DNA of 64,000 bases from Herbaspirillum aquaticum. GTDB taxonomy: Bacteria > Pseudomonadota > Gammaproteobacteria > Burkholderiales > Burkholderiaceae_D. The notes beneath the pieces were generated by a model that saw only the letters and a program-made list of their open reading frames with translations, was not told the DNA's origin and searched no databases. Position numbers and translations under genes: made by a program. Each line of letters starts with the position of its first letter. The first letter of the stretch is position 1. Of the stretch, positions 11,920-23,130 are shown in pieces. Location of the stretch: positions 124,001 to 188,000 of the forward strand of contig NZ_NJGV01000010.1 of the NCBI RefSeq assembly GCF_002213425.1. Reading direction: 5' to 3'.

Positions 11920-12078
11920 GGGCGACGCGGACGGTGTCCGCCAGCGGACGACAAGGTGTCACGGGAACGGACACATGTCCGCCGGACGGAATCTGCAAGT
12001 CATTGATTTAAAAAGGATTCATGGCAGGCACGGGGTTTGCAAAAGAGGGTGTGCCCCTCTCACCCCAAAGGAGTTGTC

Positions 12079-12810
12079 ATGAACCGTTCCACTTTCCTCC
12101 CCCGTTCGCTGGCCGCGATCTCGGCCCTGGCCCTGTTGGGTTCCATGATGGCCACGCAAGCCCAGGCCTTGCCGCCGGCCCCGCCGCCGGGGGCAGCTCC
12201 GGCGGCCGGCCCGCTGGCACCCCCGGCTCCGCCCGCCACTTACGATGCCGCCATGACCGCCCAGGCCCCCATCACCGAAGGCCGCGTGAGCCGCTTGCTG
12301 ATCAATCCCTATGGCGAGGTCGATGGCCTGATGGTGGGCGAACGCACCGTGGTCAAGTTCCCGCCGCACCTGTCGCAGACGCTGCAGAACGCGGTCAAGC
12401 CGGGCCAGTCGGTGCGCGTCTTCGGCCAGGGTGAAGCGGCCGGCGTGATCAAGGCCGATGCCATCGTCAACCTGGCCAGCGGCCAGACCGTGATCGACCG
12501 TCCGCCCGCTTTCGATGCCAATCCGCCGCTGCCGCCCCACCTGCGCGCTGCCCAATTGCGCCAGCTCTCGGTACGGGGCAAGATCGCCATGGTCCTGACC
12601 GGCCCGCGCGGCGAAGCCAATGGCGTCATCCTGGATGACGGCAGCATCGTGCGCTTCGCCCCTGACAGCCTGCGCACCCCCCTGGAACCTGGCGCGCCGT
12701 TTGCTGCCAATGGCTTGGGGACCCGCAACAGTATGGGGACCGCCATCGAGGCCATCGATGTCGGTGCCAGCGCGGATTCCCTGCAACCCTTGTACAGCCG
12801 CGTCCGATAA
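12079..12810 (+). CDS. Exported protein of unknown function with two repeated domains
   Basis: 243 residues with a clear signal peptide cleaved after about residue 30 (TQAQA). A Pro/Ala-rich linker follows, then two similar units at about 64-135 and 166-235. Both share a pattern of G-(R/K)-(V/I)-x(3)-L, then G-E-x2-G-(L/V)-(M/I)-(V/L), then VKFPPHL or VRFAPDSL, as if one small beta-rich domain had been duplicated. AAAGGAG precedes ATG 12079, five bases away, and sets the start. No family is recognised with confidence; the pattern is reminiscent of small OB-like periplasmic domains. It is expressed alone, upstream of a DUF486 gene. Confidence 0.8.
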   Translation: MNRSTFLPRSLAAISALALLGSMMATQAQALPPAPPPGAAPAAGPLAPPAPPATYDAAMTAQAPITEGRVSRLLINPYGEVDGLMVGERTVVKFPPHLSQTLQNAVKPGQSVRVFGQGEAAGVIKADAIVNLASGQTVIDRPPAFDANPPLPPHLRAAQLRQLSVRGKIAMVLTGPRGEANGVILDDGSIVRFAPDSLRTPLEPGAPFAANGLGTRNSMGTAIEAIDVGASADSLQPLYSRVR

Positions 12811-12823
12811 GGGCTTGCGGCAA

Positions 12824-12844
12824 GGGCAGGCGGCCGGCCTGCCC
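12824..12844 (+). terminator. GC-rich hairpin after the duplicated-domain gene
   Basis: GGGCAGGC, a five-base loop and GCCTGCCC form a perfect 8-bp stem 13 bases after the stop codon, followed by GATTTC rather than a long T run. It is a possible weak terminator separating this gene from the DUF486 gene. Confidence 0.4.
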
Positions 12845-12889
12845 GATTTCCCGCGTGTCATTTCATCCACCTGATAAAGAAAAAGAACC

Positions 12890-13237
12890 ATGTCGCCGAA
12901 AATCCTTCCCATCGTCTTCCTGATCATCTCCAATGTCTTCATGACCTTTGCCTGGTACGGCCACCTCAAGTTCGAGAACCGGCCGCTGTACCTGGTGATC
13001 CTGGTCAGCTGGGGCATCGCCCTGGCCGAATACTGCTTCGCCGTGCCCGCCAACCGCATCGGCCACTCCGTCTACAACGCCGCCGAACTGAAGACCATGC
13101 AGGAGGTCATCACGCTGGTGGTGTTCTCGATCTTCTCGGTGCTGTACCTGGGCGAACAATTCACCATCAATCACCTGGTCGGCTTCGGCTGCATCTGCCT
13201 GGGCGCCTTCTTCATCTTCAAGGGGCCCATCGGATGA
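12890..13237 (+). CDS. DUF486 (DMT-superfamily) small membrane protein
   Basis: 115 residues with four hydrophobic helices. The pattern FMTFAWYGHLKF near the first helix and the central EYCFAVPANRIG are characteristic of the DUF486 family, which belongs to the drug/metabolite transporter superfamily and is of unproven function. It overlaps the following MFS gene by the ATGA arrangement, so the two membrane proteins are probably translated together. Confidence 0.88.
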   Translation: MSPKILPIVFLIISNVFMTFAWYGHLKFENRPLYLVILVSWGIALAEYCFAVPANRIGHSVYNAAELKTMQEVITLVVFSIFSVLYLGEQFTINHLVGFGCICLGAFFIFKGPIG

Positions 13238-14472
13238 ACGCCAAAGCGGGCTCGATCGCCTGGCTGTCCAGGCTGAACTTCTTCCTGGCCGATGTGCGCG
13301 ACGGGCTCGGTCCTTTCCTCGGGGTCTTCCTGATGGGCCACGGCTGGGCCGCGGACGACATCGGCTACGTGATGACGCTGGGCGGCATCGCCGGCATGCT
13401 GGCCACCACGCCTGCCGGCGCGTTGACCGATGCGGTGCGCGCCAAGCGGCTGGTGGTCGGGATCGGATCGGTACTGGTGGTGGCGGGCTCGCTGCTGCTG
13501 CTGGTCTCGCCCAGCTTCACCATCACGGCGGTGTCGCAGGTTGGTACCGGCATCGTCGGGGCCATCATCGGACCGGCCATTGCCGGCCTCACGCTGGGCA
13601 TCGTCGGCCAGCAGGGCCTGCCTTCGCAGCTGGGAAACAATGAGGCCTGGAACCACGGCGGCAACGTCTTCTCGGCGGCACTGGCCGGGGCGCTCGGCTA
13701 TTTCTGGGGCTTGCCGGCAGTGTTCGTGCTCATGGCGGTGATGGCGGTGGCGTCGCTGCTGTGCCTGTCGCGCATCCGTCCCGAGGACATCGACCACGAT
13801 GTCGCCCGCGGCCTGGATCCCCAACGCAGCGCCGACCAGCCGCAGGTGTCCACCTGGCGCGTGCTGGCCGGGTCGCGTCCGCTGATGTTGCTGGCGCTGG
13901 CGATGATGCTGTTCCACCTGGGCAATGCCGCCATGCTGCCCTTGCTGAGCCAGTCGGTGGTCTCGCGCGGCCATGCCGATCCGGCGCTCTACACGGCGCT
14001 CACCGTGATCGTGGCGCAACTGGTGATGATTCCCACGGCGCTGTTGGCGGGCCGTTTCGCCGACCGCAAGGGCTACTGGCTGCTCATCACCGTGGCACTG
14101 CTGGCCTTGCCGGTGCGCGGCCTGGTGGCCGGGGTCTGGGATTCGCCCTGGGCGCTGCTGCCGGTGCAGATGCTCGATGGCGTGGGCGCGGGTTTGCTGG
14201 GGGTGGCCTTGCCGGGCTCGGTGGCGCGCATCCTGCAGGGCAGCGGCCACATCAACATCGGCCTTGGCGCGGTGACCACGATCCAGTCCATCGGTGCGGC
14301 CCTGAGTCCGGCGCTGGCCGGCGTGGTGGCCAAGCATTACGGGTATGGCGCGGCCTTTGCGGCCCTGACCGCGATTGCCTTGCTGGCACTGGTGGTGTGG
14401 GGTGTGCTGGCGGAGAGGCGTGAGCATGGTGTAGCGGCGTCAGCGATGGTGGCCGGGTCTGTGTCAAAGTGA
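13234..14472 (+). CDS. MFS transporter
   Basis: 412 residues with about twelve hydrophobic helices. The first loop contains DVRDGLGPFLGVFL, a motif I associate with a little-studied MFS group (often annotated only as MFS transporter), and the central loop is around residues 185-210. It is translationally coupled to the DUF486 gene through a 4-base overlap. The carrier sits in the inner membrane; substrate and direction of transport are not deducible. Confidence 0.87.
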   Translation: MNAKAGSIAWLSRLNFFLADVRDGLGPFLGVFLMGHGWAADDIGYVMTLGGIAGMLATTPAGALTDAVRAKRLVVGIGSVLVVAGSLLLLVSPSFTITAVSQVGTGIVGAIIGPAIAGLTLGIVGQQGLPSQLGNNEAWNHGGNVFSAALAGALGYFWGLPAVFVLMAVMAVASLLCLSRIRPEDIDHDVARGLDPQRSADQPQVSTWRVLAGSRPLMLLALAMMLFHLGNAAMLPLLSQSVVSRGHADPALYTALTVIVAQLVMIPTALLAGRFADRKGYWLLITVALLALPVRGLVAGVWDSPWALLPVQMLDGVGAGLLGVALPGSVARILQGSGHINIGLGAVTTIQSIGAALSPALAGVVAKHYGYGAAFAALTAIALLALVVWGVLAERREHGVAASAMVAGSVSK

Positions 14473-14658
14473 GCCTTGGCGATTCAAGCTGGATGTGCCT
14501 TCCCTTCGGGCGTCTTGACGGCTATTTATTCCCGCGCCATCTTTCCGTGCTGACCGGGCGGCTGTGAATTGCATCCTGATTGGCTAAAATAGCCGCCCAA
14601 GCCTTGCCTCATCTGGACATTGCACGTTCCGTTCAGCTGCTAAGCTTTGAAACTCATC

Positions 14659-15789
14659 ATGGAAACCTTGAAACTCTCCGTCGAGACCCTCGAATGGGCT
14701 GCCAGCCAGGTTGGCAGCAGCCTGGGGGAACTCGCGCAGAAGATTTCCAGCAAGAAAGCCGAGGTCATCGAACGTGGCGAGCTGACCGCACCCCAAGCAC
14801 TCAAGTTTTCCCAAGTGGCAGGGATTCCCTTTGGCTATCTGTTCCTTGATCGTCCGCCAGAGCCAAGAAAACAGCCGCTTGCCGATTTCCGGACATCGGC
14901 TGTGTCTACTCCTTTGAGCCGAGATTTCTTCGATGTCTTTAATGACATCCAATTCAAGCAGGCGTGGTATCGCGATTATCTGCAAGGCGAACATGCTGCG
15001 CCGCTGGCCTTTGTTGGACGCTATGCCAAAAGCAAAGCCAGCGCGGCCACCATCGCCGGCAACATGCGCCAAGCGCTGCAGGTGTCTGATACGCAAATTC
15101 AGGCGCAGCGCACGTCCCAGGATTTGTTCAATCTGATTGCCCGCCAGGCAGAGGCAGCTGGGGTTTTGATCTTCCGTAATGGAATTGTTGGAAACAATAC
15201 CAGACGCGTCTTGTCGGTTAGCGAGTTTCGCGGCTTTGTTGTCGCTGACAAGTTTGCACCTGTCATCTTTATCAATGGTACTGATGCACCTGCCGCCACC
15301 GTTTTTACGCTGGCGCATGAGTTGGCCCATCTTTGGATAGGCGAGTCTGTCATTTCTGATGTGGCTGCCGCCAGCGATCACCGTCAAGAAAGGTTTTGCA
15401 ATCAGATCGCGGCAGAATTCCTGTTGCCGGAAAAAACGTTTATCGCGGCCTGGAATGAGCTCAACGACGAAGAGATGGAGCGCATCGATCGTTTGCGCAA
15501 GCACTTCAAACTGAGTCGATTTGTCGTTGCGCGCCGAGCTCTTGATTTGCGTCTCATCTCCCTTGATACGCACGACGAAATTTACCGACTGACTCTTGCT
15601 GCTGCCAAGAAGAAAAAAATCGAGGGCGGCGGAGGTGACTTCTATGCGACCTTGCCCATCAGGAACAGCAGGAAATTGACCGCGCTGGTTTCTTCGTTGG
15701 CCGCCAATGGAAGGCTTGGGCTGCGCGATGCCGGTAATCTGCTCAACACGAATCCGAACAATGTTCTGACCTTCCATGCCAAACAGTAA
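14659..15789 (+). CDS. ImmA/IrrE-family metallopeptidase with N-terminal HTH-like region
   Basis: 376 residues. The N-terminal 70 resemble a degenerate Xre-type helix-turn-helix (LGELAQKISSKKAEVIERGE). The peptidase domain carries the zinc motif HELAH in TVFTLAHELAHLW, followed about 35 residues later by FCNQIAAEFLLP, which supplies the further acidic ligand. Members cleave specific repressors, as ImmA does for ImmR and IrrE for DdrO. The ATG at 14659 is chosen over a TTG four codons earlier; neither has a clear ribosome site. It overlaps the next gene by 14 bases. Base composition is visibly lower in GC than the neighbours, suggesting acquisition. Its pairing with a DUF4411 gene suggests a toxin-antitoxin-like module. 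Confidence 0.88.
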   Translation: METLKLSVETLEWAASQVGSSLGELAQKISSKKAEVIERGELTAPQALKFSQVAGIPFGYLFLDRPPEPRKQPLADFRTSAVSTPLSRDFFDVFNDIQFKQAWYRDYLQGEHAAPLAFVGRYAKSKASAATIAGNMRQALQVSDTQIQAQRTSQDLFNLIARQAEAAGVLIFRNGIVGNNTRRVLSVSEFRGFVVADKFAPVIFINGTDAPAATVFTLAHELAHLWIGESVISDVAAASDHRQERFCNQIAAEFLLPEKTFIAAWNELNDEEMERIDRLRKHFKLSRFVVARRALDLRLISLDTHDEIYRLTLAAAKKKKIEGGGGDFYATLPIRNSRKLTALVSSLAANGRLGLRDAGNLLNTNPNNVLTFHAKQ

Positions 15790-16300
15790 AAGATATCTTC
15801 TTGATTCCGACGTTCTGATCGGCGCAAAAAATATTTACTATCGGCCGAGCTTTTGTCAGGGCTTTTGGGATTGGGTTCAGCTGGGGCATACGGCAGGACG
15901 CTTTTTCAGTATCGACAAGGTCAAGAATGAACTGCTCAACGGCAAGAAAACCGATGTTCTTTATGCGTGGGCACATCGGCCCGAGCTCGATGATTTTTTC
16001 TTGCCCAGTACTGCGAGCGCGGGCAAGTGGGCTGAATTGAGCCGCTGGGCAATCGCCGGAGACTTCTTGCAGGGTGCATTGGATAAATTCCTTGACGCGG
16101 AATCGGCAGATGCCTGGCTGATTGCATACGCTGCACAACAGGGCGACTGTACCGTCGTGACCAACGAGGTACCCAATCCGTTGAGCAGAAAAAGTATCAA
16201 ATTGCCCGACGCCGCGCGTGTTCTGAACGTGGAGACCATATCTCTTTTCGATCTCTTGCAGCGCCATGGTCACCGGACATTTGAATTTCTATCCTCATGA
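15776..16300 (+). CDS. DUF4411 family PIN-like protein, probable toxin
   Basis: 174 residues. Acidic residues typical of PIN-like nucleases are present: D in YLLDSDVLI near the start, E in DKVKNELLNGK, D in ESADAWLIAYA and TNE near residue 126. The family (DUF4411) is often found next to Xre/ImmA-type genes. It overlaps the upstream metallopeptidase by 14 bases, so the two are co-translated. I infer an RNase-like toxin controlled by the upstream protein; no activity is shown by sequence alone. Like its partner, the gene is less GC-rich than the surrounding genome. Confidence 0.82.
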   Translation: MPNSKRYLLDSDVLIGAKNIYYRPSFCQGFWDWVQLGHTAGRFFSIDKVKNELLNGKKTDVLYAWAHRPELDDFFLPSTASAGKWAELSRWAIAGDFLQGALDKFLDAESADAWLIAYAAQQGDCTVVTNEVPNPLSRKSIKLPDAARVLNVETISLFDLLQRHGHRTFEFLSS

Positions 16301-16331
16301 TGGTGCGAACGAGTTGATCACCGAGCGTTTT

Positions 16332-16706
16332 ATGAGAGTGCTTACCCCGATTGCGCTTTTGTTGTGCGTTCTGCCCGCATTTGTGCAAGCTGCCACCGGA
16401 GACCCGCTTGCCGGCCGCGCCGCCTTCGCCAAATGCGCCAGCTGTCACGCAGTAGGCCCTTCGGCGCGCGCCGGTTTCGGTCCGCAACTGACCAACGTGA
16501 TCGGGCGCAAGGCCGGTTCCACCGCTGACTTCAAGTATTCCCCGGCGATGTCCGCGGCCGGTTTCACCTGGACCGAAGACAAATTGCGCGCTTTCCTCAA
16601 GGCCCCCAGCGATGTGGTACCGGGCAACAAGATGCGGTTCTGGGGTATCGGCAGCGACAAGCAGATCGACGACATCTTGGCCTATCTGCGAACTTTCCAG
16701 CAATAA
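16332..16706 (+). CDS. Periplasmic class I cytochrome c
   Basis: 124 residues with a signal peptide (cleavage near FVQA-A, about residue 20). The haem motif CASCH is present, and the likely axial methionine is in VPGNKMRFWG. The fold and length match small soluble c-type cytochromes that carry single electrons between periplasmic redox enzymes. The start at 16332 is used because the open frame upstream runs into the DUF4411 gene and lacks signal-peptide character. It begins 32 bases after the DUF4411 stop. Confidence 0.92.
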   Translation: MRVLTPIALLLCVLPAFVQAATGDPLAGRAAFAKCASCHAVGPSARAGFGPQLTNVIGRKAGSTADFKYSPAMSAAGFTWTEDKLRAFLKAPSDVVPGNKMRFWGIGSDKQIDDILAYLRTFQQ

Positions 16707-16721
16707 GCGCGGTCTAGGCGC

Positions 16722-16784
16722 CAGACGCATCAGCGTCTGCATTGGGGCCTGTTCACATTCAATCCGCGAACGTGAACAGGCCCT
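16722..16784. other. Two consecutive perfect hairpins
   Basis: CAGACGC-ATCA-GCGTCTG (7-bp stem, 16722-16739) is followed five bases later by GGGCCTGTTCAC, a 15-base loop and GTGAACAGGCCC (12-bp stem, 16745-16783), the second with a further short TTC/GAA pairing inside the loop. Neither ends in a T run. They lie between the cytochrome and glycosyltransferase-like genes and could terminate, attenuate or stabilise transcripts. Confidence 0.6.
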
Positions 16785-16813
16785 AGCCATAACGACAACA
16801 AGAGCGCCGCGCC

Positions 16814-17743
16814 ATGTCCGAGCTGTTCGTCATCACTACTTATTTCAATCCGGCCGGCTATGCCAGCCGGCGCCGCAATTACGACCTGTTCATGTTGGGC
16901 ATGCGCCAGGCCGGCGTCGCCTGCCTGACCGTGGAATGTGCCTTTGGTGATGCGCCCTTCGACCTGCCGCCCAGCCTGGACGTCATCCAGATACGCGCCG
17001 AAACCCTGCTGTGGCAAAAGGAAAGACTGCTCAACCTCGGCGCGTCCTGGCTACCTGCGAACTGCCGCTACGTCGCCTGGATCGATTGCGACATCCTGTT
17101 CGACAATCCGCGCTGGCCGGCCGACCTGGTGCAGGCGCTGCAACGGCATCGGGTGGTGCAGCTCTTCGAGACCTGCACGCGGCTGGATCGTCACGGTCAT
17201 GCCGGTGCCACGCCGGACCTCTGCCAATCCTTTGCCAGCGTGATGGCCAGGGATCCCGCCACGCTGGATGCCGGACGCTACGACCTGCATGGCCACACCG
17301 GCTACGGCTGGGCCATGCATCGCCAGATCTTTGATCGCGTGGGCCTCTACGAAGCTGCGATCTCCGGCAGCGCCGATCATTTCATGGCGCATGCCATCTT
17401 CAACGACTGCAATTTCTGCATCCGCAATGCGCTCAAGCATGAGCCGCGCCAACTGGCACACCTGCGCGCATGGAGCGCGCGCTTCCACGAAGAGGTACGC
17501 GGCAGCCTGGGCGTGGTACCCGGCCACATCCGCCACCTGTGGCATGGCGATGCGGTCAATCGCCGCTATTTCCTGCGCATGCACGACATTACCGACCTCG
17601 GCTACGACCCCTGGAACGACCTCGCCATCCACCCCGGTCAGCCGCTGGAATGGGCCGCGACGATGGACAAGCCGGGCCTGCGCGACTATTTCGCGCGTTA
17701 CTTTGCCAGCCGTCATGAAGACGGCGAGGAGCTGGCCGCATGA
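16814..17743 (+). CDS. Glycosyltransferase-like protein (GT-A fold)
   Basis: 309 residues, no signal peptide. The N-terminal half has an early strand FVITTYFNPAGY and a probable metal-binding DxD in VAWIDCDILFDNP at about residues 89-101, the pattern of GT-A sugar transferases. A later HTGYGWAMHRQIFDRVGLY segment resembles the galactosyltransferase-type acceptor region. Donor and acceptor are unknown. It overlaps the next gene by ATGA, so the two are coupled. A pair of hairpins sits just upstream. Confidence 0.75.
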   Translation: MSELFVITTYFNPAGYASRRRNYDLFMLGMRQAGVACLTVECAFGDAPFDLPPSLDVIQIRAETLLWQKERLLNLGASWLPANCRYVAWIDCDILFDNPRWPADLVQALQRHRVVQLFETCTRLDRHGHAGATPDLCQSFASVMARDPATLDAGRYDLHGHTGYGWAMHRQIFDRVGLYEAAISGSADHFMAHAIFNDCNFCIRNALKHEPRQLAHLRAWSARFHEEVRGSLGVVPGHIRHLWHGDAVNRRYFLRMHDITDLGYDPWNDLAIHPGQPLEWAATMDKPGLRDYFARYFASRHEDGEELAA

Positions 17744-18642
17744 GCATCCCTGCCTTGACCGACGCCCAGCGCGCCGAATTGCGCGCAGCCCTGCCGATTC
17801 TTGAACAGGCCGATGCCGCGCTCACGCCGCGCCTGAAGAAGACCCGGCACGATATCGAGATCGCCGATCGCCAACGCCGCCGCTATCGCATCCGGCTAGT
17901 GGAAAAACAATTGCTGCCGGCCATCTCGCGCTCCACGCTGGCGCGCCTGCAGCGGGAAGTCCCCGACTTCGTCGATGAACTCATCCTGGACAGCTTCGCC
18001 AGCCATCAGCGCCGCTTCGTGTGGTTCGGCTGGATGGCGTGGCTGGCCGGTCCCGCCTATCGCGAAGCGCTGGCCCTGATGCGCGTGCGCCTGACCCGTC
18101 ACATCGACCGCAAGCGCCATGGCCAGCTCGCGGCCTTGCGGGCGGAGCTGGATCGTTTGGATGAGCAACGGCGCGCACTGCTGACCGCGTCTCGTGCGCT
18201 GGTGGCCCTGGTGCGTCTGATCCGGCAGTCGCTGCACAGCGGTAGCGGGATGGAGGAAGCCCGCTGGACCCAGCTGCGTGCGCTGCTGGCGCAACTGCCG
18301 GCAGTGCAGCCGGTGACGCGACGCCGCGCGCAGCGTCGCGATGAGCAAGACCATGCCGCCCTGTTCAGCTTCACGACGTCCAGCCAGGGCGTGAGCCTGT
18401 TGCGCGACCTCAGTGAGCGCAGTCCCGATCCGGACGCCTTCCAGGGGCAGTTCGACGGCGGCGGTGCCAGCGGGGATTGGGACAACGGCGGTGATGGCAG
18501 GGGCGACACCAGTGGCCCGGAAGGCCGCAGCGAAGCAGCGGGCAGCCGCAGTCAGCGCGATGCCACCGACCTGGCCCCCGTAGCGGCGGCGGCAGGCGCG
18601 GTGGCTATCGCCACCGATGACAGCCTGGGTCTGTTTTCCTGA
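17740..18642 (+). CDS. Unrecognised protein, coupled to the glycosyltransferase-like gene
   Basis: 300 residues that match no family I recognise. The first 200 are helical and rich in Arg, Leu, Ala and Gln, with coiled-coil character around 125-160. A short hydrophobic stretch (FVWFGWMAWLAGPAY) at about residue 92 is rich in Trp. Residues 235-275 are low-complexity Gly/Asp/Ser, and the tail is AAAAGAVAIATDDSLGLFS. No signal peptide. ATGA overlap with the upstream gene implies a joint role, perhaps scaffolding or an acceptor for the transferase; that is speculation. Confidence 0.7.
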   Translation: MSIPALTDAQRAELRAALPILEQADAALTPRLKKTRHDIEIADRQRRRYRIRLVEKQLLPAISRSTLARLQREVPDFVDELILDSFASHQRRFVWFGWMAWLAGPAYREALALMRVRLTRHIDRKRHGQLAALRAELDRLDEQRRALLTASRALVALVRLIRQSLHSGSGMEEARWTQLRALLAQLPAVQPVTRRRAQRRDEQDHAALFSFTTSSQGVSLLRDLSERSPDPDAFQGQFDGGGASGDWDNGGDGRGDTSGPEGRSEAAGSRSQRDATDLAPVAAAAGAVAIATDDSLGLFS

Positions 18643-18649
18643 AGGATGG

Positions 18650-19528
18650 TCAGGGCTGCGGCGGCAAGCCCATGCGCCTGCGTGCCAGGTGGATGGAGCC
18701 GTTGCGCATGGCCCAGCGGATCGGCTGCGCGGCCACCCATACCGAACGCCGCAGCAGTTCGCGCCGTAGCGGTCCGCGCGGGGTCACGCCCAGCATCTCC
18801 TGCGCCCAGGGCGGCAGCAGGTCCACACCACCACGCATCATCAGTCGTGTCCACGGTTGTGCTACCGCGTTGGGAGCAGGCGCATTCAAGACCAGTTGCA
18901 AGGTCGCGCGGGTGCGATCGTCGCAGCGCAATTGCGGCCGCATGCGCTCGATATAACCGGCGATGGCCGCCCTTGAACGCGGGACCGCGCGTGCGCCCAG
19001 CGCTTCAGCCACGCAGGCGATCTCATCCAGGTACTGGTCCTGGCGCGCCGCCGGGAAATCCGGACGGCGATAGCGCAGATAGCCCTGCAGGAAGCAGTGC
19101 ACCTCGGCCACGTGGACCCAGGTGAGCAGGTCCGGATCGCTGGCCGCATAAGGGCGTCCGTCAGGTGCCACGCCGGTGATGCCAAGATGAATCCGTTTGA
19201 CGCGGTCGATCAGGCGCTCGGCGTCCCCCCGGCTGCCGAAGGTGGTGCCGGCCACGAACTGCGCGGTGCGGCGCAGGCGGCCCAGCATGTCAGCCTGGAA
19301 GTTGGAGTGGTCCCACACGCCGGCCAGGGGCAGGGGATGCAGCATCTGCAGCAGCAATGCAGCGACGCCGCCGGTGAGCATGGCGGTGAAATCGCTGTGG
19401 ACCTGCCACGCCGCCGAGTCCGGACCGAACAGGCCGGGATCGCCCGGTGGCTGCAGGAAATCGGCACTGCCGGGGCCACGGCTGATGGCGAGGACGTTGG
19501 CTTCGATGCGCTGGCGCAGGAATTCCAT
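18650..19528 (-). CDS. MpaB/DUF2236-family oxygenase
   Basis: 292 residues from the ATG at 19528. Family signatures are clear: GLFGPDSAAWQVHSDF, MLTGGVAALLLQMLHPL, AGVWDHSNF, FVAGTTFGS and WVHVAEVHCFL. This family includes latex-clearing protein and MpaB, oxygenases whose histidines in these motifs bind haem b. The substrate here is unknown. The start is uncertain: ATGs at 19576 and 19594 are in frame, but none has a convincing ribosome site and the family begins near MEFLRQRIE. It faces the preceding gene and diverges from the RND operon. Confidence 0.85.
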   Translation of the reverse strand: MEFLRQRIEANVLAISRGPGSADFLQPPGDPGLFGPDSAAWQVHSDFTAMLTGGVAALLLQMLHPLPLAGVWDHSNFQADMLGRLRRTAQFVAGTTFGSRGDAERLIDRVKRIHLGITGVAPDGRPYAASDPDLLTWVHVAEVHCFLQGYLRYRRPDFPAARQDQYLDEIACVAEALGARAVPRSRAAIAGYIERMRPQLRCDDRTRATLQLVLNAPAPNAVAQPWTRLMMRGGVDLLPPWAQEMLGVTPRGPLRRELLRRSVWVAAQPIRWAMRNGSIHLARRRMGLPPQP

Positions 19529-19938
19529 GATGCAGAAAAAGCGGAAGGGAAGGGCAGTGTGCCATAGCGACTGCATTCCTGCCGGCGCCGCCATATGGAC
19601 ATTTTTCCGGTTGGGTTTGCAGCCCGCGAGAAGCGTTTCGCTGACATTTCTGTCAGAAAGCGATTTGTCGCAATGCCCCCTGCACGCGGCCTGCGGGGCC
19701 GTTACAATAGCCACGCCGTACGGTCCCAGAAGAACAACACCGGGGCCGCAGGACAGGGAACAGGACGGCGCAATTCAGGCAACGCGGTCGGGGCACCGGG
19801 GAAGCACGCCAGGCCGCGCAACACGAACTACAGCATTGCGGGAGAGGACGGCAGGCATCGCACGGGATGCCGGTCGCGGGCATGGGTGAGCCACAGCACG
19901 CCTGGTCCGGCCTGCCCGTTTCACAGGGATAGCAGTTC
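19529..19938. other. Divergent control region between mpaB-like gene and RND operon
   Basis: About 410 bases without a supported gene. It contains the perfect palindrome CTGACA-TTTC-TGTCAG at 19641-19656, a possible regulator site, and TACAAT at 19703-19708, which could be a -10 element reading towards the RND operon although no good -35 lies 17 bases upstream. No adjacent TetR-type gene is present. Confidence 0.45.
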
Positions 19939-23127
<3,189 letters not shown>

Positions 23128-23130
23128 ACC

